A DNA stretch of 64,000 nt from Lithobates sylvaticus. Its lineage: Eukaryota > Chordata > Amphibia > Anura > Ranidae. Below, in pieces: positions 54,629-64,000 of this stretch. A program made the translations under genes and the position numbers. Location: contig CM053030.1 of assembly GCA_028564925.1 (NCBI GenBank), positions 407,741,043 through 407,805,042 of the forward strand, read 5' to 3'. The notes beneath the pieces are model-generated. The model had not been told where the DNA came from, ran no database searches, and saw only the letters and a list, made by a program, of their open reading frames with translations. The first letter of the stretch is position 1. Each line of letters begins with the position of its first letter.

Positions 54629-55354
54629 CGAGGGGTGTTCATGTCAAACCGGGACTTTTGAGTTTGTATAATAAAAGAACAAACTTCCTGGAGTGGAAAC
54701 TGCATTTATTTTTCAACATACTCTCCTGCTACATTTATACACTTATGCCAGTGTTTAACTAATGCCTGGAAAGCTTCGGGGTAGACAGTTTTGTCAGTAT
54801 GCCTGAACCATCCTAGGACAGCCTGCTTCACTTCGTCATCAGAAAGATTTGTCTCTTGTGCAATTTCAGGACAGGTTATGCGTAGATTATCCAGAATCAG
54901 GCGTTTCATGTGCTAAAGGTTCACATGAATGACTGCTGTGGGCTGGAAACCACCACAGCAGGGATAGTCACTGACGGATGTACGGCCATCTTCAAAATCT
55001 TTTTTTTTTGGAAAATTATTTTTATTCACAGTTTTTTAAAAGCAATAAACAACCATAACAGAAACCCACATAAATTCCCCCCTCCCCCATCTTCAAAATC
55101 TTTACACCATTCACATCTCTTACTGTGGCTGAGCGTCTCATCACTGTACTGTGGTTGAAGTCTTCTGTAGATATCCACAGGTTTTTGTCTTTGTTCACAA
55201 GAAACTTCATCACCACACGCTGTTCCATGCATGCACCAACACTGTTGTCTGACATGTTGTTTAACGTGCCACTTACTGCTTGTAGTACCGCCATGCTAGC
55301 ATCCCATTTTGTAACTGTAAAATTAAAAGTCCCAGTTTGACTTGAACATCCCAG
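54629..55354 (-). mobile_element. Decayed mariner-like element with a nested LINE tail
   Basis: The ends CGAGGGGTGTTCATGTCAAA (left) and TTTGACTTGAACATCCCAG (right) are imperfect inverted repeats next to TA on both sides. Minus-strand coding includes the mariner N-terminal helix region near 55230-55130 (DIYRRLQPQYSDETLSHSKR then CEWCKDF) and the C-terminal end (SDDEVKQAVLGWFRHTDKTV to CINVAGEYVEK) at 54709-54840. The middle with most of the catalytic core is deleted. Dead. Confidence 0.75.
55004..55086 (-). mobile_element. 83-bp L1-type 3' tail insertion inside the mariner
   Basis: Flanked by CCATCTTCAAAATCTTT on both sides (54987-55003 and 55087-55103), a 17-bp target duplication. On the minus strand it reads TTGTTTATTGCTTTT, ACTGTGAATAAAAATAATTT, CC then an A tail, with AATAAA placed as in a LINE 3' end. 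It is an extremely 5'-truncated retrotransposition. Confidence 0.75.
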
Positions 55355-55356
55355 TA

Positions 55357-56512
55357 AAAATTCTTAATACCTTCTTAACGTCATCATTGCAAGTTAGCCT
55401 AAGTTAAAATCATAATGTACATACTATTTGTAGTTGTTATCCCCATCCACAAAAGCCTTTTTGTTTCTGAGTTATTCTGTTTTCCCTCCCGGTGACGTCA
55501 TTGGCGCCTGCGTTAATCGTTGAACGATCTGGGATGTACAGTAAACAGCCTTATGCCTGGATGATATCAGCATAGATCTCCAGAATAAGCATTGTCTCGT
55601 GAGTCTAGGTCTACTTCCTGAAAACCCCATTTGACTAGTGATGTCTCGGGAAACTTTTCCAGTGCACTTGTGTTTATACACTGTGAAGGAAGCCCTGCAA
55701 ATGTCAGACTGGATCTTTTTGTACTGAGCATGTGCGGGTTTTGTTTTTGATGTCCTCGGAAGGTGAAAGATGTTATAGGGAAACAATACAAGATAGTGTC
55801 AACTTCATCAACGGGAACTACACCAAGTAAGTGCACACATCCAGGAGTGTTTTGTAAGCTTTAACTAGATTATTGGAGTTATGAGATTTTTAGTCTGGCT
55901 GACTTTACTTTACTGCTTTAACTCAAATATAACTCTATTGCTGACTTGTCAGCTTGATTGTGGAGTCTAATAACTAGGAACACGCTCAACTAGTTATCTA
56001 GGTTTTCTAAAAAAAAAAAAGAAAAAAGAAGAATTAAGTGATACATTTATTTTTTCATCTCTGAATTATACAAAGACCTGTAATGCCATTTCATTTTTAT
56101 ACAAAGTCCATTTAGCTCAATAATGTGCCATTTTTATTAGCTCCTGTTTTCCCAGACACTGTTTTCTAGTTAAATGTGAGTGGTGTAGCGTGCATGGGGT
56201 TTAGCCATGTCCACAGCATACTCAGTGAATCAGCACAGTATTTAGCGAGATCAAAACAACTGCCTCTGGTGTGGTTTGCTGGCTATGCATTTCAAACACA
56301 GAGGGAGCTTTAAATCCTTTTCTCTGATGTCCTGTCAGCTTGCACTATAGATGTGTCACTGAGCTGCCATCCAACCTTATTGACATTGATCTGATGAAAT
56401 GTAGGGTGGCTTCATTTTCATTTGTGAAAAAAAAGTAGTTTAGGCATTTAGAAACACACAGTTTAAATGTTACTGTCACCAAGGATGATTTGCTCTTCAA
56501 TATAGGTATTAC
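55357..56512. other. ~1.2 kb with no recognised feature
   Basis: Two overlapping minus-strand frames (55472-55836) of 90-104 codons show no domain. A tract A(n)GA(n) lies at 56011-56029. Nothing else is recognised. Confidence 0.4.
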
Positions 56513-56970
56513 TTAAAGGGGAAATTGGGGGCATAAAAAACAAAAACAAAAAAAAAAACATCCATACTCACCTCTATGCTGCAGCATCAGTGGGATGCTG
56601 TAGCTGTCCCATGTCAGCTTTAAGACCGCAAACTGAGCGATCACATGACTATTGATTGATCAGTGTTTGATCTGCTCGCAGCAGAGAGCTGTGACTGAAT
56701 CACTTCTCTCCGCTTTGCTCCTCCAGCACTCACTGGAGCGCTAGACTAGAGAGAGGGCCAGAGCCAGCTGTCAATTGGGCAGATAGGTAGATAACGGCAA
56801 TATTATCGGGATCCTTCCGCAACCTGTAGTGGTTCTGCCCCGTCAGCTGACAGTGGGCAATAACCCAATATAAAGTGACTCTGGGTCACAGGAGAGCAAA
56901 AGTAAACACACTCCTGTGACCTACAAGCGAAGTATGGCCAAAAAAAGCATTGGCTATACTTCTGTTTTAA
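56513..56970. repeat. Candidate TTAA-type repeat
   Basis: It is bounded by TTAAAGGGGAAATTGGGGGC and GGCTATACTTCTGTTTTAA. TTAA occurs at both ends but the inverted repeats are weak. A repeat with GC-rich middle (56570-56830). No gene. Confidence 0.4.
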
Positions 56971-57000
56971 AGGCTTCTGTCCTAACACATGAGCACTTTA

Positions 57001-57799
57001 TTAACCTCCCTGGCGGTATGATTCTGGCTGAAATTTTGTGCTGAAAGCGGTACAATTATTTTGCATGGAAATTTGGCGTTTTTATATTGTAGGCATGCAA
57101 TTCTTATGAATAACTCACTTAAATCTGTCCGAACCAGAGTCTAGTAGACATCCCGGGTATGATAAAGTTTGAAACACAAAATCATAAATTATAATATAAT
57201 AAAAATATATATAAAAATGATTCAATAATGTAATCAAATCAAAAACACTGAAATTTGCTCAGTTGCAGAATAGTCGCTGTCATTAAATTTATGTTTGATG
57301 ATAAATTGTGATTCTAATTTTTTATCGGTGTTTTCTAGCTGGTCTAAAACCACTTTTGACATAAAGGGACACTTTTTGGTTGCTATGGACAATCTCCAGT
57401 TTCCAGGCAGAAAAAATATCTTTTTATTATATAAAATGACATGCAGGGCACTGGGCAGACCACTAGGGACAAAGGGGATGTGTATTTTTTGTATACAGTA
57501 CTGTAATCTGTAAGATTACAGTACTGTATGTGTACTGTGTTTTTTGAATTTGGCGCCGATCTCCGCTCCCGTGCGTCGGAACGTCGCAGGGAACGGAGAT
57601 CAGTGCACTCGGGCACTGTGTGAATCGAGCGAGCGGACGGCTTGCACACACAGGGGGGAGACATCGCAGGATCCAGGGGAAAAGGTAAGTAACTTCTCCC
57701 TGTATCCTGCAATGCAGCCCGAGTCTGGCTCGGGGTTACCGCTCCTAGCAGAAAAAACTGAACCCGAGCCAGACTCGGGATTACCGCCAAGGAGGTTAA
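57001..57799. mobile_element. TTAA element family with GGCGGTA ends, copy 2 (complete)
   Basis: The left TTAACCTCCCTGGCGGTATG and right GGGATTACCGCCAAGGAGG then TTAA are inverted repeats with TTAA on both sides. GATTCTGGCTG near the left end is mirrored by CAGCCAGA-like GAGCCAGACTC near the right. It is collinear with 47873-48612. The 3' third has GC-rich inverted words (CCCGAGTCTGGCTCGGGTTA / CCCGAGCCAGACTCGGG). No transposase. Confidence 0.8.
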
Positions 57800-58429
57800 A
57801 GTGAAAGATATGGCTTAAACTGACTATTCTTGAAATTGTTCCCTCTCCCTCCTCCTACTTATCCTGCATACCCTGTATAAATAAGATCTGTGTACTTAAC
57901 TCATTTTTGCTGATGGTCCAGTCCTTTGATCCTTTAGCTCAGACTCCACTGTGTCAGAGAGAGTGGCTGTTGCTGGTGGGAGAATTGAGTGCTGACTACG
58001 GCTGGGCCATGGAAGCCTATAGGTGATGTTGCGGATCTGGGAATTCATGGCAGCTGTCGACCGCTCCCTTACGCAAAGGAGCAGGACCTGCTGGATTATG
58101 GGACCAGACTGGAGTGAATTAAAAATAGGTAAATACACAGATCTTTTTTTATTCAGAAAAGGTAGGGGGAAGGGAAATTATATTAAGAATAGCTAATATC
58201 CTTTGCTACCACTACCAAGTTAAGTTAAGTTTGAAGTTGTTGGATAGTGCATTAAACAGGATGCCATTGCAGAGGATGTAAAGCAAGGTCACTTTTTTTT
58301 TCTATGCCAGTGGAGGACTCTGCTGCTCCTGAGTCCCCTCATATGTCCTAAAGCATAAGCACCCTAGATTACATGGTACCAAGGAGCAATGAGGCCATTT
58401 GACCTATTAGAGATTAAAGTGTATGTAAA
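57800..58429. other. Stretch with no recognised feature
   Basis: No recognisable gene or repeat. Confidence 0.4.
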
Positions 58430-58960
58430 TGCCAAATCTATTTTTCCATTTGCTTGGCATCGTTGGGACATTGTGTAAAATCTACATAATGGCAGAATGC
58501 AATGATTTACAAATCTCATAAACCTATTTTTTATTCGCAATAGAAAATAGAAAACATATCAAATGTTTCAACCAAGAAAATTGATCATTTTAATAAAATA
58601 TAAGTTAATTTTAAAATCAATGGCAGCAACACATCTCAAAAAAAAAAAAAAAATGGGACAGGGCAACAAAAAGCTGGCAAAGTACAATTACCACCCCAAT
58701 TCCAAAAAAGTTTGGACAGTCATGTTTATCATGGTGTAGCATCCCCTCTTCTTTTAACAACCCTCTGTAAATGTCTGGGAACTGAGGAGACCAGTTCCTG
58801 GAGTTTTGGGAGAGGAATGTTGTCGTATTCTTGCCTGAGCATATGCTGTTCTAAAACCTAGATCTATCTTTCAGCATTGATGGTGTCTTTTCAGATGTGC
58901 AAGCTCCCCCTTCCAGATGTACTAATGCACCCTCATACCATCATACCATACTCCATACCA
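58430..58960. repeat. Fragment of a widespread vertebrate DNA-transposon family
   Basis: AGAATGCAATGATTTACAAA, CTCATAAACCTATTTTTTAT, GAAAACATATCAAATGTTTC, GATGGCAGCAACACATCTC-like text and GGGACAGGGCAACAAAAAGC match a repeat I recall from many fish and tetrapod genomes. At 58690 CCAATTCCAAAAAAGTTTGG starts a related second piece. Superfamily is not asserted and no coding region survives. Confidence 0.5.
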
Positions 58961-60317
58961 TGAAAATGTGATTTTTCATTTACATGAGAGCCTGTTGTTT
59001 TTAATCAAGCAGACCCTGTCTGGTAGGCTTCTGCTAGAGGAAGGATTTATAATTATCCGGTATTACAGAACTAAAGAGGGAGCCAGTTGTACTATTTTTC
59101 TTTAATAAAGAAGGGTAGAGCTTAAAGTCATGTTAGGTTTTTATTTGTGTTTCTGACCCCATTGAACAGATTTAACCCCCTTCCTGCTCATGTGACACCA
59201 AAAACTGAGTGGAACGCAATGAAAGCATTGTCAGAAGTTGATTAGACTTCACCTTCACTTTTCCGCTTCCCTTTCCCTCTACTAATAATGTGAGTTTTTT
59301 TTCTGTATTCCCGTTAGAGAGATTTCCCCTCACTTCCTGTCATGGCAGGAAGTGAGGGGAAAAATCTCAAATGTGATGCAATTCAAACCTGAAAATCTTT
59401 TGTGCAAAACAAAAACATTTTGGCAAGACATTTTTTAGGCAGTTCTCCACAGTCTGTACAAAGGTATCTGTATGTCTTGGAATGTCTCTTAACTTTGCTA
59501 CTTTGTTGTGGTTTTTGTAAAGAAGCTTACCTACATTTTTCTTTGGGTTTTGGCTTGCTACCCTATCCTAGTATGACTCACTTTGTAAACTCCTCTGGAA
59601 GGGTGTCAGTTCTTTTTTTGTATACTGGATTTTCCAGTGTACTACTCTGACTTGGCATGAACCACTTTATGAACTTCCCTGAACAGAGCTTAGCTCTGTA
59701 TAGTGCTGAACTAGGTGATCATGATGAACTTCAGCTGTTTTACGGTCCCTGAAACTATAAGCAGTGACTGCTTTTCATTATTGGATCTGTCTACTCTACG
59801 GTGTCTTTTCCTAAAGACTAATTAGCATGTCAGATGATATTGTTCTCCTAAACATACACCAGACTTGTTTGCAAGTATCAAGAGGTCTGGAAGAGGCCTA
59901 AGACCTTCTTATAGTTGCCACTGATCAACAACAGTGGTAGCTGCTAAGAGAATGATGAGACTTAGTTACCACCTCATATCATCCAGCAACATTATCACCA
60001 TGTGGCTGAAACCACTTACAGTTAAGGTATGTCATCTTTCCACTCCTAGCCTCCTGACTGAACACTGAAAGAGCAGAATCAGAATGATGAGGTCATCCAT
60101 CTGCTCACTCGGCCCTCTCCTCATACCATCATGTTCCTTCTCAAAATATGAGCATACAGCATATTTGATTGGCTCCTGTTTTGCCCGTCTTTTTTCCCAG
60201 TCTGACTGCTGTTGTATAGTGAATTGCAAGAGTCTGAAATAAAATGAATTCCTGACGCATACACTGTTTGCATTAATATGTTTCATAATTTTTTTTTTCA
60301 ACAATAATGTAGCTGCC
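58961..60317. other. Mostly unrecognised; partial TTAA-type repeat at 59129-59385
   Basis: CTTAAAGTCATGTTAGGTTT (59126) and a CTCACTTCCTGTCATGGCAG / GGAAGTGAGG hairpin (59328-59357) resemble the element at 53733. The rest is unrecognised. No gene. Confidence 0.35.
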
Positions 60318-60655
60318 TTAAAGTGGAGTTGCCCCCCCCCCCCCCCCCAAAAAAAAAAAGCATTAATATTCCTAAAAAAAAAAAAAAATAGAACATTTGG
60401 AAACATTTTTTTTTTAACTCACCTCTAAATTGCTGTTGCTAGGGGGTCCCTCATAGTCTGCCTTCTTCAGTGCCTGGGCTGGTGACATCACTTCCCCTCG
60501 GTGCAGGAAGGGCTCAGCTCTGCCCTCTCCCTCCTGTCAATCATCTGGGACACATGACAGGTCCCAGGTGATTTTGCGGCCGCACGTGGTGCGGCACGCA
60601 CATGCGCAGTGGGTGCCCGACAGTGGCTTCATATATTCTTGGTGTTCGGCTTTAA
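60318..60655. repeat. Candidate TTAA-type repeat with homopolymer tracts
   Basis: TTAAAGTGGAGTTGCCC at the left and GTTCGGCTTTAA at the right carry TTAA at both ends. Long C and A tracts (60331-60358), another A tract at 60374-60388 and a T tract at 60406-60416 occupy the left part; the right part is GC-rich. Non-coding. Confidence 0.45.
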
Positions 60656-61874
60656 AACACCACAATCACTTGTGTACTTTGTGATTTCAAGGGCTCATTC
60701 TCTTATTAGGTCATAAAAGGCCAAACATGAAAAAAAGAAGTAAGATATTTCCTTTTACGTGCCTAGTGGTACCTGCTCTGCCATCAAATTCCCATGGGAG
60801 CTTAGAGCGGATGCATGCATCATGCATGCTCCACCATCTCCTGACCAGATCTTCACTCTGGACACTGCATGACTTTGTCCCTGCACTGACCACATTAACT
60901 AATTTAACTAATTAACCAGCAAACAAGTTATGGGGTAAAATTTCACAATTTGCTGTTGGAGCAAACTTTTGATGCTTTGTCATCTAAATTAAAGAATAGA
61001 AGTTTTCCATGGTGCAGATTTACCATTCATTAAGCAGACTACCTGAAAAATTGATATTATTGCATAAAAACTGCAGCATGTATAAAAATTAATTGGAAGC
61101 ATGTGAATAATTTGATACATAAATTGAGTTTTACCAGCTGCTTTACTGCAAAAAAAATTGCCTTTGTAGCCTTCTGTAAGCAATTGCCTAAGTGCAGACC
61201 TTGTCCCTGAACAGTGATGTATTTGAACGGTTAGATCCAACGCCACTAGCAGCAAAACACCATATGGCTCCTAAGAAAAGCCAAAAAGCTACAAAATAAG
61301 ACATATCCAGGGGCATTCAAAGTAGTAAGGAGAAAAATTCTGCAATTCAGCGCAAGGTCACAAGGATGTAAAAGAATGCTGGGCATGCAGATGGCACAGT
61401 GCCTGTCCTCAGGAAATGTCAGTCATTCCTTACTGGCACAATAAATAGAAAGCTAGAAAATAAAATCAAAGCTAGGTAAGTGACCTGCAGAAATCCAGCG
61501 TCATGAGAACTTGGAAGCAACCCAGAATCCCTGGTCTGCTGCTGGTTCCCCAGGAGTAAAAGACAAGACAAATAGTGTAAAAACCTTATAGCTTTTATGG
61601 TAAAAGACCTAAAGATCAGTAGCACTTACTGTGACCCTAATGATACCCTTTTTGGCAAGACAAATTAGGAGGAGTTTGTGATTGTGACCTCAGACCAAAA
61701 AATTGTGACTTGGTGCAGCAAGGGGGTGTTTTGAAGTATTCTAACTGAAACAACTCAGATATATTCTACTGGAAATTACTGTAATAATTAACCTAAATTG
61801 ATTGTTAACAAACATTTTCTGAAGCCACAAGAAAGACAAAATGCCAAAATAACTCTTGATCTAGGAAGCAGATT
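60656..61874. other. ~1.2 kb with no recognised feature
   Basis: TTAACTAATTTAACTAATTAA near 60896 is a small tandem repeat. Otherwise nothing is recognised. Confidence 0.4.
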
Positions 61875-61875
61875 A

Positions 61876-62326
61876 ATGGCGCGTACACACGGTCGGACTT
61901 TCTGGTGTAAAATGTGCGATCGGAGCTTGTTGTCAAAAATTCCGACTGTGCGTAGGCTTCATCCGACAGTTTCCATCAGAATTCCCGTCACACAAAATTT
62001 GAGATCTGGTTCTCAAATTTTCCAACAACAAAATCCGTTCACGTAAATTCTGATCGTGTGTACACAATTCAGACACACAAGGTGCCAGGCATGCTCAGAA
62101 TTATGCAGAAGAGCCGAACTGGCTATTGAACTTTTTTCTCGAAATTTTTTCTCGGCTCGTCGTAAGTGTTGTACGTCACCGCATTCTTGACTTTTGGAAT
62201 TTCCGACAAGATTTGTGTGACCGTGTGTATGCAAGACAAGTTTGAGCCAACATCCATCGGAAAAAATCCATGGATTTTGTTGTCGGAATGCCCGATCAAT
62301 GTCCAATCGTGTGTACGCGGCATAAG
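61876..62326. mobile_element. MITE of the GTACACACG family, copy 3, with TAA target duplication
   Basis: The left TGGCGCGTACACACGGTCGG and right CGTGTGTACGCGGCA are inverted repeats flanked by TAA on both sides, fitting PIF/Harbinger-type elements. The body shares GGCTCGTCGTAAGTG then GTACGTCACCGC, and GTGACCGTGTGTATGCAAG with copies 1 and 2. Apparent frames across it are artefacts. Confidence 0.75.
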
Positions 62327-63066
62327 GATGCAAAAATAAGACATGGAAATAGCAGCAGTTGTAGAAACTTGTGGTCCCAATACTGCCTGTTCTAGAACAT
62401 ATTTCAGCACAGATAGATGTCAATTGAGACGTGACAAAATTACATCTACTGATGAGGAGGAAGTTTAAGTTACTCAAAAATTCAAGGACTGCATTAGGAT
62501 TCAGCAGAATCTCCTGGATAGCATTCCAAGGACCCCACAATAATTGAGTCGGCCTTGCCAATTCGAAAGCCAACAAGGTTTCAGCACCATGTTTGCATTG
62601 TATGCACTGTGAATAGCTACGCTTTCAAAATATGTTTTCTCATTAAAATGACTGTGACTTATTATCATAATATTATGAAGTATAGCAATAATAATGATTT
62701 AATTAAAAATCATAAATCATGATTTATTATGCTATACTGCTAAGAGAAATGAATGAATGAATCAGTCTCCCAGTTCACTTGTTGGATGCAAAGAGCATGA
62801 TGGGAAGACAATAAAAATGATTATTTGCAGGGGCTAACTAAGGTTTTTGAGCCATTTTCTTGTCTGCATGCAATGCCCAAGAACCTATCATACATAAATA
62901 AACATAATTGGGCTGATTTGAGGGCTGTTGGCTGTCCTCTTATGGGTGCAAACCTGGCAGATTAGATCTCTGAACTAGATGAACAACTAGTGAAGAATAC
63001 ATTTTTTTGTGAGTGTTGTCTGCCACTAACACTGCACAAGCCTATTTGGTCTGCAGCTTAAACATT
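62327..63066. other. Stretch with no recognised feature
   Basis: ATCATAAATCATGATTTATTATG near 62708 forms a small AT hairpin. Nothing else is recognised. Confidence 0.4.
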
Positions 63067-63165
63067 GTATGGATGATTTACTAAAACTGGAGCATGCAAA
63101 ATCTGGTGCAGCTGTGCATGGTAGCCAATCAACTTCTAACTTCAGATTATTCAATTAAACTTTGA
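63067..63165 (+). mobile_element. Half of a GATTTACTAAAACTGGAG-type MITE
   Basis: GGATGATTTACTAAAACTGG, AGCATGCAAAATCTGGTGC and GTAGCCAATCAACTTCTAAC match the left half of a common frog MITE from memory. The right half is absent; the next TTAA element begins at 63166. Confidence 0.5.
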
Positions 63166-64000
63166 TTAACCGCTTAAGGACCGCCTCACGTCGATATACG
63201 TTGGCAGAATAGCACGGCTGGGCACAACCACGTACCTGTACGTGGCCCTTTAAGAGCCCAGCCATGGGTCGCGCTCGCGACCCGGTCCTGAGCTCCGTGA
63301 CCGCGGCCGCGGGACCAGCGGACCCGATCGCCGCTGGTGTCCTGCGATCGGGTCACAGAGCTGAAGAACGGGAGAGGTAAGTGTAAACAAACCTCTCCCC
63401 GTGCTTCCTAGTGGCGCTGTCACTGATTGACTGTTCCCTGTCATTGGGAAAGCCGATCAGTGACGTCAGACGCAAAGCCACGCCCCCCTACAGTAAAAAA
63501 AAAACACACACTAAACCCCTCCCCGCCCCCTAGTGGTTAACTCCTTCACTTCCAGTGTCATTTACACAGGAATCAGTGCATTTGAATAGCACTGATTGCT
63601 GTATAAATGACAATGGTCCCAAAAATGTGTCAAAAATGTCTGATGTGTCTGCCATAATGTCACAGTCACAATAAAAATCGCTGATCGCCGCCATTACTAG
63701 TAAAAAAAAAATATTAATAAAAATGCTATAAAACTATCCCCAATTTTGTAAACGCTATAACTTTTGCGCAAACCAATCAATAATCGCTAATTGCAATTTT
63801 TTTTATGTAGAAGAATACGTATCGGCCTAAACTGAGGAAAAAAAATGTTTTTTTATATATTTTATATATATATTTTTTTTGGGGATATTTATTATAGCAA
63901 AAAGTAAAAAAATATTGAATTTTTTTCAAAATTGTCGCTCTATTTTTGTTTATAGCGCAAAAAATAAAAACAGCAGAGGTGATCAAATACCACCAAAAGA
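63166..64000 (+). mobile_element. ~0.9-kb TTAA element family, copy cut by the window end
   Basis: It starts TTAACCGCTTAAGGACCGCC. A GC-rich part includes several hairpins (CACGTACCTGTACGTG, GGGTCGCGCTCGCGACCC). It then becomes collinear with 31533-32453 and 38286-39597 (TTCCAGTGTCATTTACACAG, CCATTACTAGTAAAAA, TTTATTATAGCAAAAAG). The right end lies outside the window. Confidence 0.7.

Noticed and set aside
55472-55836. Two overlapping 89-104-codon frames near a TGACGTCA-like word (55492-55501), possible promoter plus exon
   Set aside because: No splice-consistent structure, no domain, and overlapping frames of similar length on one strand suggest chance.
62013-62576. 187-codon minus-strand frame
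   Set aside because: It spans a MITE and its flank and has no domain; its other-frame counterpart is equally long, as expected for chance.

Overview
The window reads as a vertebrate, repeat-dominated, gene-poor stretch. It is most likely from an anuran amphibian, and a true frog (Ranidae: Rana/Lithobates/Pelophylax type) fits best. Evidence for that: one uninterrupted Tc1-type transposase (340 aa) that I recognise from memory as the Frog Prince family, first described from Rana pipiens, plus many short DNA-transposon families that I know as very abundant in ranid genomes (TTAA-bounded elements, multi-hairpin MITEs, 'GTACACACGG'-type MITEs). I see no host exons, tRNAs, rRNAs or CRISPR arrays. 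The only credible intact protein gene belongs to the transposon.

Layout. 1-6.6 kb: three copies of one interspersed repeat, a TTAA MITE, and a 389-bp tandem array split by a hAT element that contains a long hairpin. 6.6-8.2 kb: a decayed Tc1-like element interrupted by a 5'-truncated L1-type LINE. 8.9-9.8 kb: a hAT element carrying a minisatellite, then a palindromic MITE. 9.86-12.19 kb: a giant (~2.3 kb) inverted repeat. 12.7-13.9 kb: an L1-type insertion with long target duplications. 14-15.3 kb: a MITE, then a minisatellite-hairpin element. 17.3-20.8 kb: a pile-up of three Tc1-like elements, one of them a head-to-head chimera. 21.8-23.7 kb: a foldback, a decayed L1 ORF2 remnant and a ~350-bp palindrome. 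25.63-27.23 kb: the intact Frog Prince-like transposon. 27.4-29.5 kb: a 716-bp insertion with a 14-bp target duplication that opens with a hammerhead-ribozyme-like core, followed by a MITE. 30.9-32.9 kb: one TTAA element nested in another. 33.8-36.9 kb: a second hAT copy, a MITE, a pogo-like element and a common dispersed repeat. 37.9-39.6 kb: TTAA elements, one holding a solo LTR. 41-48.6 kb: a Tc1-type MITE, a VNTR-bearing hAT fragment, two dead Tc1 elements and a TTAA element. 49.4-52.4 kb: a multi-hairpin MITE and a foldback with two nested insertions. 54.6-55.4 kb: a decayed mariner with a short L1 3'-tail insertion. 57-63 kb: TTAA elements and a MITE. A further TTAA element is cut by the window end.

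The most interesting signal is a recurring layout: CTGA(G/T)GA, one extra base, a short hairpin, then GAAA(C) or a decayed form of it, then a GTT/GTC-type segment. It is clearest at 28.50 kb and recurs inside two large inverted-repeat elements (10.2, 11.8 and 51.6 kb). It resembles the hammerhead ribozyme core known from Penelope-like retroelements and retrozymes, but the extra base departs from the textbook core.

All family names are from memory and were not checked by any search. Coordinates were read by eye and may be off by a few bases where ends are decayed.
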